Of a stretch of 64,000 nt of DNA, positions 29,214 through 37,975 are shown one piece after another; within the stretch, counting starts at the first letter, position 1, and every line of letters starts with the position of its first letter. Below the pieces are notes generated by a model that was not told where the DNA came from, made no database searches, and saw only the letters and a program-made list of their open reading frames with translations. This DNA comes from an uncultured Aquimarina sp. (GTDB lineage Bacteria > Bacteroidota > Bacteroidia > Flavobacteriales > Flavobacteriaceae). A program made the position numbers and the translations under genes. The stretch is taken from NCBI GenBank assembly GCA_947498765.1, contig CANMLG010000016.1:124001-188000 (forward strand), written 5' to 3'.

Positions 29214-30320
29214 TTAAATATCGAGCCATTGTTTAAATGCCGAAGCTTTATTTTTTCCTATAATAATATCAATTTCTGAACTAGGAGAGGTTTCAATTTT
29301 TAATTTATTATTGTCGTATTTTATGATTTTATTTATAGCGTAGATACAAACTATAATTTGTCTATTAACCCTAAAGAATAATTTATCATTCAAATGGGAG
29401 TAAATACCATCGAGTGTTTCTTGCGAAGTTGATTTTTGACCATTTTTTTGTGTCAAATAGGTAATTGTATTGTCTACATATATATAAGCAATATCTTCAA
29501 TATTAACAGGTCGTAATTCGTTTCTGGAGTAAGTTAAAATACGCTTTTTCTCATGCTCTTTAATGGCATTAGCAGGAACAACTGAATTAGTAATGTTATT
29601 TTGCGAAACAGAAGCTTTAGCAAACTCAGAAATATTTTCTTGATAATTTTGTAACGAAAGATTTAACTTATTTAAATCATCTTCTATTTTCGAATTTAAT
29701 CTTAATATTTGATTGTCATAAACACCCGTAAGCCAGCGAATAATGATAAGTATTAAAAACAGTAATATTAAGCCAATAATTAAAAAGCTTACTATTACTT
29801 TAGTTTTTAATTCATTGGTTTGCTCTTTTAAAACTTCTTTATTTAAATGTATTGCAATAATCCAATCAGATTCTTTTATGGGAAGTGAATAAAAAACGTT
29901 CGAATAGTTACTTGATAATTTTGTACTTAGAAAATTATAAAGATCTTTACCCGAGATACTTTTTTCGAAACGAGAAACGATAGATGCCTTTTGATCGCTT
30001 TTACTACCTATTTTAGTTACATCTGGGTGACAAATAATAGCACCAGACCAGTCAATAATAGATAAATATAAACTTTGATTATTGGTGTTTTGTATAGCAT
30101 GCTGAATAGCATTTCTATTTTGCTGTTCAATAATTTTTGTTTGATGTTGAGCTAATAAACTTTGAATATTTTTTACTTGTTGTTGCCCTTGTTCGATTTT
30201 TTCGTTTAATAAAGATACTGTAGCAAACTTTACAATTAAATTAGTAGCAGCCATGGCAATTAATGCAAAAAAAACACAAAAGCCTAAAGTAGTGTATGTG
30301 TAGTACTTTATATTTTTCAA
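29214..30320 (-). CDS. Membrane-anchored LytTR regulator with extracytoplasmic sensor domain
   Basis: 368 aa. A TM helix at residues about 10-32 leads to a periplasmic PDC/Cache-like domain (IIDWSGAIICHPDVTKIG, KESDWIIAIHLNKEV). A second TM is at about 173-195. A coiled coil (about 205-245) leads to a LytTR DNA-binding domain (about 260-368: NIEDIAYIYVDNTITYL, FFRVNRQIIV). One polypeptide thus links an outside signal to DNA binding without a kinase. It is divergent from the OB-fold/YceI operon, its likely target. Confidence 0.82.
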   Translation of the reverse strand: MKNIKYYTYTTLGFCVFFALIAMAATNLIVKFATVSLLNEKIEQGQQQVKNIQSLLAQHQTKIIEQQNRNAIQHAIQNTNNQSLYLSIIDWSGAIICHPDVTKIGSKSDQKASIVSRFEKSISGKDLYNFLSTKLSSNYSNVFYSLPIKESDWIIAIHLNKEVLKEQTNELKTKVIVSFLIIGLILLFLILIIIRWLTGVYDNQILRLNSKIEDDLNKLNLSLQNYQENISEFAKASVSQNNITNSVVPANAIKEHEKKRILTYSRNELRPVNIEDIAYIYVDNTITYLTQKNGQKSTSQETLDGIYSHLNDKLFFRVNRQIIVCIYAINKIIKYDNNKLKIETSPSSEIDIIIGKNKASAFKQWLDI

Positions 30321-30445
30321 TAGAAAATAGTTAATTTAAAAATTAGTTGATCTAATTTATTCCTTCTTAAGTCGTTTTTTTCAGTCTGACCTTAATTTAT
30401 AGTCGTAAAAAACTTTAAAACATTTAATTTCACAAAAAAAAATAA

Positions 30446-30871
30446 TTGAATTTTATTCATAAACATAAGTTTCTTTTAATTTTATCAATAGTAATACTGT
30501 TGGTACTAATTAGGTTGGCAATAGTAGGCGATTTTTTTAGTTTTACTTCAGTCAGTGTACAGCGCTTTACTGTTAATGAGTTTTCACAGAAAGTGGGCAA
30601 AAAAGATAGTTTTTTATTAAAAGAATTTATTGAAGAAACCATTGAAGTGGAAGGGGTTTTGAAAGAAATTACATCAAAATATGGAAGTACATCGCTATTG
30701 TTAGAAGGAAAAGAATCGGAATTGTTAGTGCTTTGCGAAATGAAAAAAAATCAAAACACATCACATTTAAAAGTAGGTACTATTGTTTCTGTTAAAGGAA
30801 CATTTAAAGGAATTTTACATGATGCTATTATGCTAAACTGTATTTTAATTGATAATGAAACTTATGAATAA
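30446..30871 (+). CDS. OB-fold (tRNA_anti-like) membrane-anchored protein
   Basis: 141 aa. An N-terminal TM helix (residues about 8-25) precedes an OB-fold domain (VEGVLKEITSKYGSTSLLLEG, VGTIVSVKGTFKG) of the tRNA_anti-like family. Such proteins are often found with YceI in Bacteroidota; the role is unknown. The start is TTG 30446, as no suitable ATG exists. Its end overlaps the YceI gene by 8 bp. Confidence 0.75.
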   Translation: MNFIHKHKFLLILSIVILLVLIRLAIVGDFFSFTSVSVQRFTVNEFSQKVGKKDSFLLKEFIEETIEVEGVLKEITSKYGSTSLLLEGKESELLVLCEMKKNQNTSHLKVGTIVSVKGTFKGILHDAIMLNCILIDNETYE

Positions 30872-31415
30872 GCTATTATTAGCTGTTTTAATATGGCCTT
30901 GCTTGGTTTTTTCTCAAAAAAGTGAGCAGTTTTTTACCAGACAAGGGCAAGTAGCCTTTTTTTCTTATACTGCCGTAGAAAATATACAGGCGACCAATGA
31001 TCAGGCTTTTAGTATTTATGATACTACAACCAACCAAATTGCTGTAAGTATTTTGATGCGAGCTTTTAAATTTAAAAAGTCTTTAATGCATGAGCATTTT
31101 AATGAAAGTTATATTGAATCTGATATTTACCCCAAAGCTACTTTTGAAGGAGTTATTGAAAATTTTGATAAAGAGGTAAGCGAGCTAGGGCAAACAAAAC
31201 TAGTTAAAGGTAATTTTACGTTACGAAATAAAACACAGCCTTTAAGTTTTAAGGCAAAAATACTTACTACATCCAAAGGATATATTATAACAGGAGAACT
31301 AGAAGTGAAAGTTAAAGATTACGATATAAAAATTCATCCATTAATTTCACCAAATATTGCTGAAATAATAAAAATTTCGTTCAATTTTAAATACGATCAG
31401 CCTTATGAGGAATAA
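30864..31415 (+). CDS. YceI-family periplasmic protein
   Basis: 183 aa from ATG 30864 (MNKLLLAVLIWPCLVFSQ), which overlaps the preceding gene. A signal peptide covers about residues 1-18. The YceI lipocalin-like barrel shows YPKATFEGVIENF and VKGNFTLRNKTQPLSFKAK. The family binds isoprenoid-like lipids in the periplasm. It overlaps the next gene by 11 bp, so the three genes form one coupled operon. Confidence 0.85.
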   Translation: MNKLLLAVLIWPCLVFSQKSEQFFTRQGQVAFFSYTAVENIQATNDQAFSIYDTTTNQIAVSILMRAFKFKKSLMHEHFNESYIESDIYPKATFEGVIENFDKEVSELGQTKLVKGNFTLRNKTQPLSFKAKILTTSKGYIITGELEVKVKDYDIKIHPLISPNIAEIIKISFNFKYDQPYEE

Positions 31416-32280
31416 TTTTTTTTTAACATTGTTTTTTTTAAGTTTTTTTTATGTAATAAATGGACAAACGTTATTAGATAAATTAGAAAAACAAAAGCAA
31501 GAAGAGACCACATTTTATACTCGATCAACATTTATTGGAACTCGAATATCCATTGGGCATTCTGTTGAGACACGTAAAAAAGGTTCTTTAGAAATTTCTG
31601 CGAGAAATCGCTTTTGGGATTTACCTACTCAAACTAGCTCAAGCTTTTTAGCAGATAAGATGTCTACACGTTTTGGTGTGGATTATAGTATTACCAATAC
31701 TTTTACTTTAGGAGTAGGTGTAAGTACTTTGGATGGTAATTTCAATGGATATTTGAAATACAGGTTATTACAACAACAAACTAATGGCCCCAATAAATTT
31801 GGACTTACTTGGGTGCAAACCACATCGTACCGAAGTAAAAAAACGGGTATGGTAGAGTTAAGAGACAATTTTAATGATAGGTTAGCCTATACAAGTCAAT
31901 TATTGATAGCAAGAAGGTTCTCTCGAAGATTTTCTGCTCAAGTAACTCCTACTTTTATTCACAGAGGTTCCTCTAGATTTAGTGTTGATGATCCTAATCA
32001 TTTTGCATTAGGTATGGGAGTTCGTTTTAAAACAACTATACGGAGTGAATTAGTGTCTGAATATTTTTATGTAGCAAATCCATTGAATTCGATAGAAACT
32101 TTTAATGCTGTTTCCATAGGCTATAATTGGGCATTAAAAAATATATCATTGCAATTTAAACTCACTAATTCGGGGTTGTTTGCCGAAGATGCTTTTATTA
32201 CACAAACACGTAAAAATTTAAATACCCGAAGAGGAAATTTGTTTTTCGGGTTTACCGCAATCTATTTTTTACAATTATAA
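31405..32280 (+). CDS. DUF5777-type outer-membrane beta-barrel protein
   Basis: 291 aa. A signal peptide (residues 1-20, ending VINGQ) is followed by alternating beta-strand sequence (SLEISARNRFWDLPTQ, FTLGVGVSTLDGNFNGYLK) and a C-terminal aromatic strand ending YFLQL. This suits an outer-membrane barrel of the DUF5777 group. It is the last gene of the OB-fold/YceI operon. Function unknown. Confidence 0.72.
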   Translation: MRNNFFLTLFFLSFFYVINGQTLLDKLEKQKQEETTFYTRSTFIGTRISIGHSVETRKKGSLEISARNRFWDLPTQTSSSFLADKMSTRFGVDYSITNTFTLGVGVSTLDGNFNGYLKYRLLQQQTNGPNKFGLTWVQTTSYRSKKTGMVELRDNFNDRLAYTSQLLIARRFSRRFSAQVTPTFIHRGSSRFSVDDPNHFALGMGVRFKTTIRSELVSEYFYVANPLNSIETFNAVSIGYNWALKNISLQFKLTNSGLFAEDAFITQTRKNLNTRRGNLFFGFTAIYFLQL

Positions 32281-32776
32281 AGACGTTATACTCAATTTTA
32301 GAAACAATCCAACTGGATCACTAGACACTTTCTGGTTTTATGATCTTATTAATGTCTGTTGCTCAATACAAAAAACGTAGCCTTTAAATTTTTGTTAGTA
32401 AATCGTATAAGTATTCAAATTATCCATTTAGATACAATTTTCTGACGAAAACTACTCCTTTTAAATTTTTAATACTGGTATAAAATTATATCGAATTCAT
32501 CTTAATCAATAAAAAAATAGTTGAGATGGAGGTAATTGGTATTGATTACTTCATTTTCTTTCTAAAAGAGCACTTAGATTAGGCTTGCTAGGTTGAAATC
32601 TGTAAAATGCTAAAAAAAATATTCCCTTTTAAAGTTTGTAATTCACTTTCAATAAAAGAAATGCCTATTATTTAAAGTACATTCCTTTTTAAAACAGGGA
32701 TTTCGGGTTCACTTCATTTTTTTTTATACAGTCTGACTATGGAAGTAGTTTTACAGTACTAAATAAAAAATATATA
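32281..32776. other. Intergenic region upstream of the two-domain spondin gene
   Basis: A 496-bp AT-rich gap with no gene that I can support. Two diverged direct repeats (ATTCCCTTTTAAA near 32620 and ATTCCTTTTTAAA near 32687, each followed by TTCACTT) are visible. CAGTCTGAC at 32731 also occurs upstream of the LytTR/OB-fold pair at 30382. Confidence 0.4.
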
Positions 32777-34204
32777 ATGAAAAATTTAAAAGTTAGTGTA
32801 ATGATGTTAGCAAGTATGCTCATCATATCATGTCAAGATGATGATACAACAGTTGAAGATGTATTAAATCCAGAACAAGAAGAAAATGTAATTCCTAGTG
32901 TTGAAACTACAACATTTGATGTCAGTATAAGGAATACAGTAAACATTTTAAATACAATAGTATTTAATACACCAGAAGGAGCTACAGCACCTGGGCCAGC
33001 GGGAGCTAAAGATGCTTATTATTCAATAAAATTTAAAGCAGTACCAGGAACCTATTTAAGTTTTGCAACTATGCAAGCAGCAAGTAATGATTGGTTTTTT
33101 GCTCCAAAAGAATCAGGAGTAAAATTGTTTGATGCTGCTGGTGCACCAGTAACGGGTGATATTACAAATCAAATTTATCTTTGGGATTCAGGGACTGAAA
33201 ATGAAGATCCAGCGTTTATTGCTACTGTGCAGGAAGGACCAGCTTCGGGTGAGCCTGATCCAAACAATAAAGTACGTGTGGTTAAAGAAGACATAACTCC
33301 GTATATGAAAGCAGAGTTACTATGGGATGCTACAACTAACTATTTTACTTTAAATTTAATCAATTTGGTAGGAGGTAATGCCGCTAAACCAATAGTTCTT
33401 ACTCCAGGAGTAGTGGTTTTACATGCTCAAAAGGCACCATTATTTACTGTTGGAGAAGTTGATAGGGGAGTAGGTTTAAAAGAAATTGCAGAAGATGGTA
33501 TGCCGAAAAAATTATATGATTGGTTTACAGAAGAAGGAACAACTAAAGGCGCTTTTTTAAGAATGTCAGCTTCATTAGTTAAATTTTCACCAGCATTAAT
33601 TTATGCTTTTAATGGAGCAGAAGGAGCAAAAGATCCATTTTTCACTCAAGGAGAACCAGCTAAGCAAAATAGTGGATTGGAAGAATTAGCGGAAGATGGA
33701 AATAGAAGTATAGCTTATAATTATTTAAAAGAAGAGCTTAAAATACCTGTAGCGGCAAGTAGTGAAGAAATGCCAATAGGACCGGGTGAAGCATTTACAT
33801 TTACTATTGAAGTGCCTACAAATAAGGATTATAAATTTAGTTTAGTAACTATGATGGTACCTTCTAATGACTGGTTTATAAGTCATAATACAGCAGGTTT
33901 AGACTTATTTGATAGTGAGGGAGCACCATTAACTTATGAAGCTGCAGGGACTAAAACGTATTTATACGATGCAGGAACGGAGGTTGATCAACCTATAGGT
34001 ATAGGGAATTATCAAGCATCAATTCAAATGGGACCAAATGAAGGGCCAGTTGATGAAGATAATAGTATACGTAGAGTACCAATGATTATGGATGGACAGT
34101 TTGGAAAAGGATCTGTAATTGGCGGAGGTGCTGGAGTAGTATGGAATAATGATCCAAGAGGAGGTTACAATTTTATTGAAATTGATATTGTGCCAAGAAA
34201 GTAA
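32777..34204 (+). CDS. Two-domain spondin lipoprotein
   Basis: 475 aa. Lipobox Cys at residue 19 (IISC). Two spondin-like domains lie at about residues 50-230 and 265-470; each has a SNDW motif (SNDWFFAPKESG, SNDWFISHNTAG) and an L(W/Y)D(S/A)GTE motif. The first domain is close to the single-domain protein at 28275. It is secreted to the periplasm or cell surface. A strong terminator follows. Confidence 0.78.
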   Translation: MKNLKVSVMMLASMLIISCQDDDTTVEDVLNPEQEENVIPSVETTTFDVSIRNTVNILNTIVFNTPEGATAPGPAGAKDAYYSIKFKAVPGTYLSFATMQAASNDWFFAPKESGVKLFDAAGAPVTGDITNQIYLWDSGTENEDPAFIATVQEGPASGEPDPNNKVRVVKEDITPYMKAELLWDATTNYFTLNLINLVGGNAAKPIVLTPGVVVLHAQKAPLFTVGEVDRGVGLKEIAEDGMPKKLYDWFTEEGTTKGAFLRMSASLVKFSPALIYAFNGAEGAKDPFFTQGEPAKQNSGLEELAEDGNRSIAYNYLKEELKIPVAASSEEMPIGPGEAFTFTIEVPTNKDYKFSLVTMMVPSNDWFISHNTAGLDLFDSEGAPLTYEAAGTKTYLYDAGTEVDQPIGIGNYQASIQMGPNEGPVDEDNSIRRVPMIMDGQFGKGSVIGGGAGVVWNNDPRGGYNFIEIDIVPRK

Positions 34205-34235
34205 AAGTTAGTTTTTTTGTTTATAGTTATGATTG

Positions 34236-34272
34236 TAAAACAGGCTGCCTTTTAAAAGGCAGTCTGTTTTTT
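34236..34272 (+). terminator. Terminator of the two-domain spondin gene
   Basis: AAACAG-CTGCCTTTT pairs with AAAAGGCAG-CTGTTT as a long stem with one mismatch, followed by a T run. Confidence 0.85.
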
Positions 34273-34298
34273 ATTTTGAGAGAGTGTAAAATTAAAGA

Positions 34299-34375
34299 AG
34301 AGCCGTATGATGGGAGACTATCACGTACGGTTCTGTGAGAGGTTTAGGGGTGAGAATCCCCTTTACCTACTCGAC
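34299..34375 (+). ncRNA. 5'-truncated group II intron: domains V and VI only
   Basis: 77 nt matching, with two mismatches, the 3' end of the full intron at 37163-37239. Domain V begins GAGCCGTATG with the AGC triad and closes ACGTACGGTTC; domain VI ends CCTACTCGAC. Similarity stops abruptly at the 5' edge of domain V. Its 3' end is one base from the stop codon of the azoreductase gene. A 5'-truncated retrohoming product or a deletion remnant would both explain this. Confidence 0.8.
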
Positions 34376-34376
34376 T

Positions 34377-35000
34377 TTATATCCGTTTAATTTCTTTTTG
34401 AATTTTTCTTTTTGAGTTCTCAAATATTTCTCCTCCAAATTCTTCATTGTCTAGTGAAATTGTGGTAATATCTTTTATTCCCATTATTCCGAACACAAAT
34501 TTAAGGTAAGTTGTTTGGAAGTTCATATGCTGATTTTTTTCATTTTCTCCATAACCTGTGTCTCCACGACTTGATAGAATGAACATTTTTTTATTTTTTA
34601 AAAGACCTACATAATCTCCATCTGGCTTTCCTGAACGAAATTCCCACGTTTCATTTATGCGCATAAGTTGGTCAATATATGATTTTAAACCACTAGGAAT
34701 TGACCAATTGTACATTGGTGTTGCGAGAACATATATATTATGCTCTTTAAATTCTTTAATTAGTATGTCACTAAATTCAACGCCAGATTGATTTTCTTTA
34801 GTCCTGTCTTTGGGGTTAACAAACGCACTTGAAATCCATTTTTCATTTATGGCAGGAATTTCTTCTAGTCCAACTTCTCGAAAGGAAAATGTGTCTTTTG
34901 GATTTTTATTTCTCCAGTTTTTTAGAAATAGTTTTGTTAATTCTCGACTGTGCGATTTTTCATTTCGTACACTTGAATTAATGATAAGTACTTTGTTCAT
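34377..35000 (-). CDS. FMN-dependent NAD(P)H oxidoreductase, azoreductase-like
   Basis: 207 aa. The flavodoxin-like fold is marked by IINSSVRNEKSHSREL (FMN phosphate loop), LATPMYNWSIPSGLKSYID and LSSRGDTGYG. This fits the AzoR/AcpD family, which reduces quinones or azo compounds with NAD(P)H. It follows the Crp/Fnr gene by 63 bp on the same strand, so the two form a regulator-plus-target unit and probably one cassette. The truncated group II intron abuts its stop codon. Confidence 0.85.
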   Translation of the reverse strand: MNKVLIINSSVRNEKSHSRELTKLFLKNWRNKNPKDTFSFREVGLEEIPAINEKWISSAFVNPKDRTKENQSGVEFSDILIKEFKEHNIYVLATPMYNWSIPSGLKSYIDQLMRINETWEFRSGKPDGDYVGLLKNKKMFILSSRGDTGYGENEKNQHMNFQTTYLKFVFGIMGIKDITTISLDNEEFGGEIFENSKRKIQKEIKRI

Positions 35001-35063
35001 TTTTTTAATTTTGAATGATGATACAAAGTTCGTTATCGTAATATAGATAAATATTGACCTAGT

Positions 35064-35660
35064 TTAAGATGACTTATATTTTTTACAAATTCTACTTAAA
35101 AACTCAGCAGTAATACCTAAATATGAGGCAATTAAGTATTGTGGTACTTTATCAGTTATTTTTGGATAATTTTCTATAAAATTCGCATATCGTTGTTCTG
35201 CATCTAGTACATTATCTTCTATTATTCTTTTTTGTAAACTTCCTAAATACTTTTCAAGTATGATTCTGAAAAAGCGTTCAAGCTTGGGGATTTGTTTTAA
35301 CATTTCTTGAAAAGAATCGTAACGAATTTGTAATAATTCAGTTTGCTCAATTGCTTGAATGTTATAAATTGAAGGTTTTTGTTTCTGAAAGCTATCAATA
35401 TCTGTTGCCCACCAATTTTCAATTGCAAAATAGAGTATTTCTTCTTTTCCTGTTTTAGAATTTATGTAAAAAGCTTTTAAAGTTCCACTAACCACAAAAT
35501 TGTCAGTTCTGCAAATTTCTCCATTTCTTAACAAGTATTCTCCTTTTTTAAGCGTTTTTTCTGTCCAAAAATTCTCAATTAGATTTTGCTCTTCAGAATT
35601 CAATTCAATGTGATCTGAAATCGACTTTATTAGAGGTTTTTTCATAATTATTGCCAACAT
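35064..35660 (-). CDS. Crp/Fnr-family regulator (cassette-borne)
   Basis: 198 aa. Cyclic-nucleotide-binding-like domain at residues about 10-120 (LKKGEYLLRNGEIC, FVVSGTLKAF). The C-terminus is a short HTH (PQYLIASYLGITAEFLSRICKK). It begins MLAIIMKK; the second Met is an alternative start. Regulators of this type often sit next to the oxidoreductase they control, here the azoreductase-like gene. It differs clearly from the Crp/Fnr protein near hmp. Confidence 0.82.
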   Translation of the reverse strand: MLAIIMKKPLIKSISDHIELNSEEQNLIENFWTEKTLKKGEYLLRNGEICRTDNFVVSGTLKAFYINSKTGKEEILYFAIENWWATDIDSFQKQKPSIYNIQAIEQTELLQIRYDSFQEMLKQIPKLERFFRIILEKYLGSLQKRIIEDNVLDAEQRYANFIENYPKITDKVPQYLIASYLGITAEFLSRICKKYKSS

Positions 35661-35662
35661 TG

Positions 35663-35770
35663 CAACACTCCAAAATCATCATTATCATGAAATAAAAAGA
35701 CAAAAAATATCGTATTTTTATAACCTAGGATTTAACGAAAAGGCTTTACATAGGATATAGTGTTGTGTGT
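35663..35770 (-). repeat. attC-like site 5 (short)
   Basis: About 108 bp between the Crp/Fnr gene and the 179-aa gene. GCAACACT on one side and AGTGTTGTGTGT on the other are inverted. On the minus strand it begins CACACAACACT and ends AGTGTTGC. It is the shortest and least structured of the set. Confidence 0.5.
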
Positions 35771-35791
35771 TCGTTTATTTTTGTGTTTCTA

Positions 35792-36331
35792 TTACATTTT
35801 TGCACTAATGTAATATATCATTTCATTTTCAACATCAAGAAAAATCAGTTGAGCTGAGGAAGGGGTAACACCATTAAAGTATGTGCTCCAAGGATATAAA
35901 TAATAATTAGATTGTTCCATTTTTTTAGGAAACCACGGTATTTCATATGTCCAACCGTCTATAAAAGAAACTGATTTGTCTAAAATATCAGGTAGTTTAT
36001 CACACCTATACCACTTATAATTTTTACGATTAGTTATGTCATCAATACTTACATTATTTAGTTTTATAGCATAAGCATCTAAATGGTCTCCAGTGAATGA
36101 TCTTGCCGATTCATAACTATTTATTACTTTATTAATTCTATCATCACCAATACCACACCAATTTAAAACAAATCCAACATCAGATTTTGTAGCTTTATTA
36201 ACTTTATTCTTATTGAAAAGGGTAAAACTCAATGATGAATAGATAAAAATTATAATTAGACTTAATATCGTAAAACCTCCGATAATTGCTAGTCCATTAT
36301 AAGCCCATTTTAGCAATTTATTTTTATTCAC
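35792..36331 (-). CDS. Hypothetical single-pass membrane protein (cassette gene)
   Basis: 179 aa. One TM helix at residues about 12-34. The remaining part is soluble (CGIGDDRINKVINSYESARS, SFIDGWTYEIPWFPKKMEQSN, in part) and rich in Trp and Tyr. I do not recognise the family. It is flanked on both sides by attC-like repeats and begins 27 bp from the CACACAAC of site 4, as expected for one cassette. Confidence 0.65.
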   Translation of the reverse strand: MNKNKLLKWAYNGLAIIGGFTILSLIIIFIYSSLSFTLFNKNKVNKATKSDVGFVLNWCGIGDDRINKVINSYESARSFTGDHLDAYAIKLNNVSIDDITNRKNYKWYRCDKLPDILDKSVSFIDGWTYEIPWFPKKMEQSNYYLYPWSTYFNGVTPSSAQLIFLDVENEMIYYISAKM

Positions 36332-36357
36332 AATATTTATCTATTTGATTTTAATGA

Positions 36358-36550
36358 CACACAACGTTTAATGTAAATGTCAGTGCGAGTAGAAGTGCGA
36401 TGCACTTCGCCCGTAGCACGAGCAAATACTTTTGTTTAAGTGCAAATTTAATGTTTAAGAGCTTAATAAAAAAGTATTTGCGATTCGGTAGACAATAACC
36501 ACCTTCGCGCGGCACCAATGCCCAAGCATTGCATTTACATATTGTGTGTG
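36358..36550 (-). repeat. attC-like site 4
   Basis: 193 bp. CACACAACGTTTAATGTAAATG at the low end (given in part: CACACAACGTTTAATG) pairs with CATTTACATATTGTGTGTG at the high end, with an extra CGTT-side bulge. An inner pair is AAATACTTTT/AAAAGTATTT. On the minus strand it ends CGTTGTGTG, 27 bp before the ATG of the 179-aa gene. The group II intron is inserted 43 bp beyond it. Confidence 0.65.
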
Positions 36551-36593
36551 CCTTGAATGGTAAATATAGTTCATTTAAAGAATGTCCCAAAGG

Positions 36594-37239
36594 GTGCGAG
36601 TCCCTGATACGAGGAAGTAACGCTCCTAAGTAAAGCAAGTGGCAAGGTTGATTGGGGTGACCCAATGACTGAAGTAAGCCAGACTGCGTGGTCGGTTCTG
36701 AGGGATACTTTTTTATGAGGTTTTATGAAATAAAACCAAATGTCTAGTAGACATTTGAATAAATAAAGCGGTGATGTGGCTGGTAGATATGAGGCTGTAA
36801 GGTTGGATAAGTAGGCACATAACTGCAACGTTCCAAACGTTTTTTTTAAACGATAACCGAAGCAGTAGATTAAGTATCATTAGCGAACCGCCATAAAGGT
36901 AGCATGACTTTTATCTAGGCATTTTTCCGGAACGCAGGAAGCCTGATTAAGGTGTTAAAGGGAACCATCAAGTAGGCAGTACCTACAAGACTATTACCAA
37001 TATTTAATCAGGTGGCGGATAAACTCGTAGTAATGTTGAATCACCTGTAATGGGTGAGGAGTGAAGGGGTTTAATTATGCTGTTTATGATTTAATTACAA
37101 CTTTTATTAGTAAGAGGATGATTTTTAAAGAAAAGACAAAGCCATTAATTGGCTGCATAATAAGAGCCGTATGATGAGAGACTATCACGTACGGTTCTGT
37201 GAGAGGTTTAGGGGTGAGATTCCCCTTTACCTACTCGAC
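36594..37239 (+). ncRNA. ORF-less group II intron
   Basis: 646 nt from GTGCGAG (5' consensus) to CTACTCGAC (3' end). Domain V (about 37164-37197) is 34 nt with the AGC triad and the complement GTACGGTTC; domain VI follows with GGGG/CCCC stem and a bulged A. Domains I-III fill the first ~500 nt. No reverse transcriptase frame exists, so splicing and mobility would need a protein supplied in trans. It runs opposite to the cassette genes, as introns targeting attC sites do. Confidence 0.85.
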
Positions 37240-37248
37240 TACAAAATG

Positions 37249-37956
37249 TTAATATTTTATACTCTCTTTTTTCATCGTTAAAACTATGTATTCTGCGATA
37301 TTAGGGTTATCAATAAAAATATTTATTTTATTTTGCACTCCAAATACACTGAACGAATTACCAGGTATATTGCTAGTATTACCAAATTGAGTAGTAGATG
37401 AAAATGAAGAATTACTATCCCAGCTAGTATTTGTATTTACAGGATCCCAATGTTCAAAATCAGCAGCAAATGATGCTCTTATATAGTAGATTTCTCCATT
37501 TGAAGGTTTAATTACTATTTTGTTTTTTTTGTCCAAGCTCCAGTTGTAAGAGTGAATTTCACCAGCTTTTACTTTGTGAACGAAATAACTTTTAGTTTTC
37601 ACATTAATAAACTTTTCTCCATTATAATTGACAACACAAGCCAGAGCTGACCCAGTATAGACGTATGGTCTATAAAAGTATATATGAGCGTATCCTGTTT
37701 CTGGTTTTTCTATTGCCATTTTTGTTGGATTATCTATAACATCTATATCAGTAATTTTTACATCAGTAAATTTGAATATATTTTTCTTTTTAGGGGATTC
37801 TTTTCCTTCCAATATGTACTCAATTCTTTTTCCTTTTAGACCGATCACCTTACAATTTAAAGTATCCAACTCCTTTGTAACAAGGTAATCTTTGTAAGAC
37901 TGAGAATATGTTGAAAAAACTGTAGTAAGAAATAGAATGAAGCCTATATATTTCAT
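37249..37956 (-). CDS. Hypothetical secreted protein (cassette gene)
   Basis: 235 aa. Signal peptide at about residues 1-18 (FSTYSQSYKDYL). The middle part KPETGYAHIYFYRPYVYTGSA is reminiscent of DUF2846-type proteins, with a C-terminal Ser/Asn-rich segment and KINIFIDNPNIAEYIVL. No function can be assigned. Its 5' side was originally next to attC-like site 3 (now split by the IS) and its 3' side next to site 4 (now split from it by the intron). Confidence 0.65.
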   Translation of the reverse strand: MKYIGFILFLTTVFSTYSQSYKDYLVTKELDTLNCKVIGLKGKRIEYILEGKESPKKKNIFKFTDVKITDIDVIDNPTKMAIEKPETGYAHIYFYRPYVYTGSALACVVNYNGEKFINVKTKSYFVHKVKAGEIHSYNWSLDKKNKIVIKPSNGEIYYIRASFAADFEHWDPVNTNTSWDSNSSFSSTTQFGNTSNIPGNSFSVFGVQNKINIFIDNPNIAEYIVLTMKKESIKY

Positions 37957-37975
37957 AAATAATATTTTGTAACGT

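Noticed and set aside
36351-36828. Two minus-strand open frames of 104 and 85 codons
   Set aside because: They lie across attC-like site 4 and the 5' part of the group II intron, where structured RNA explains the sequence; neither resembles a protein.
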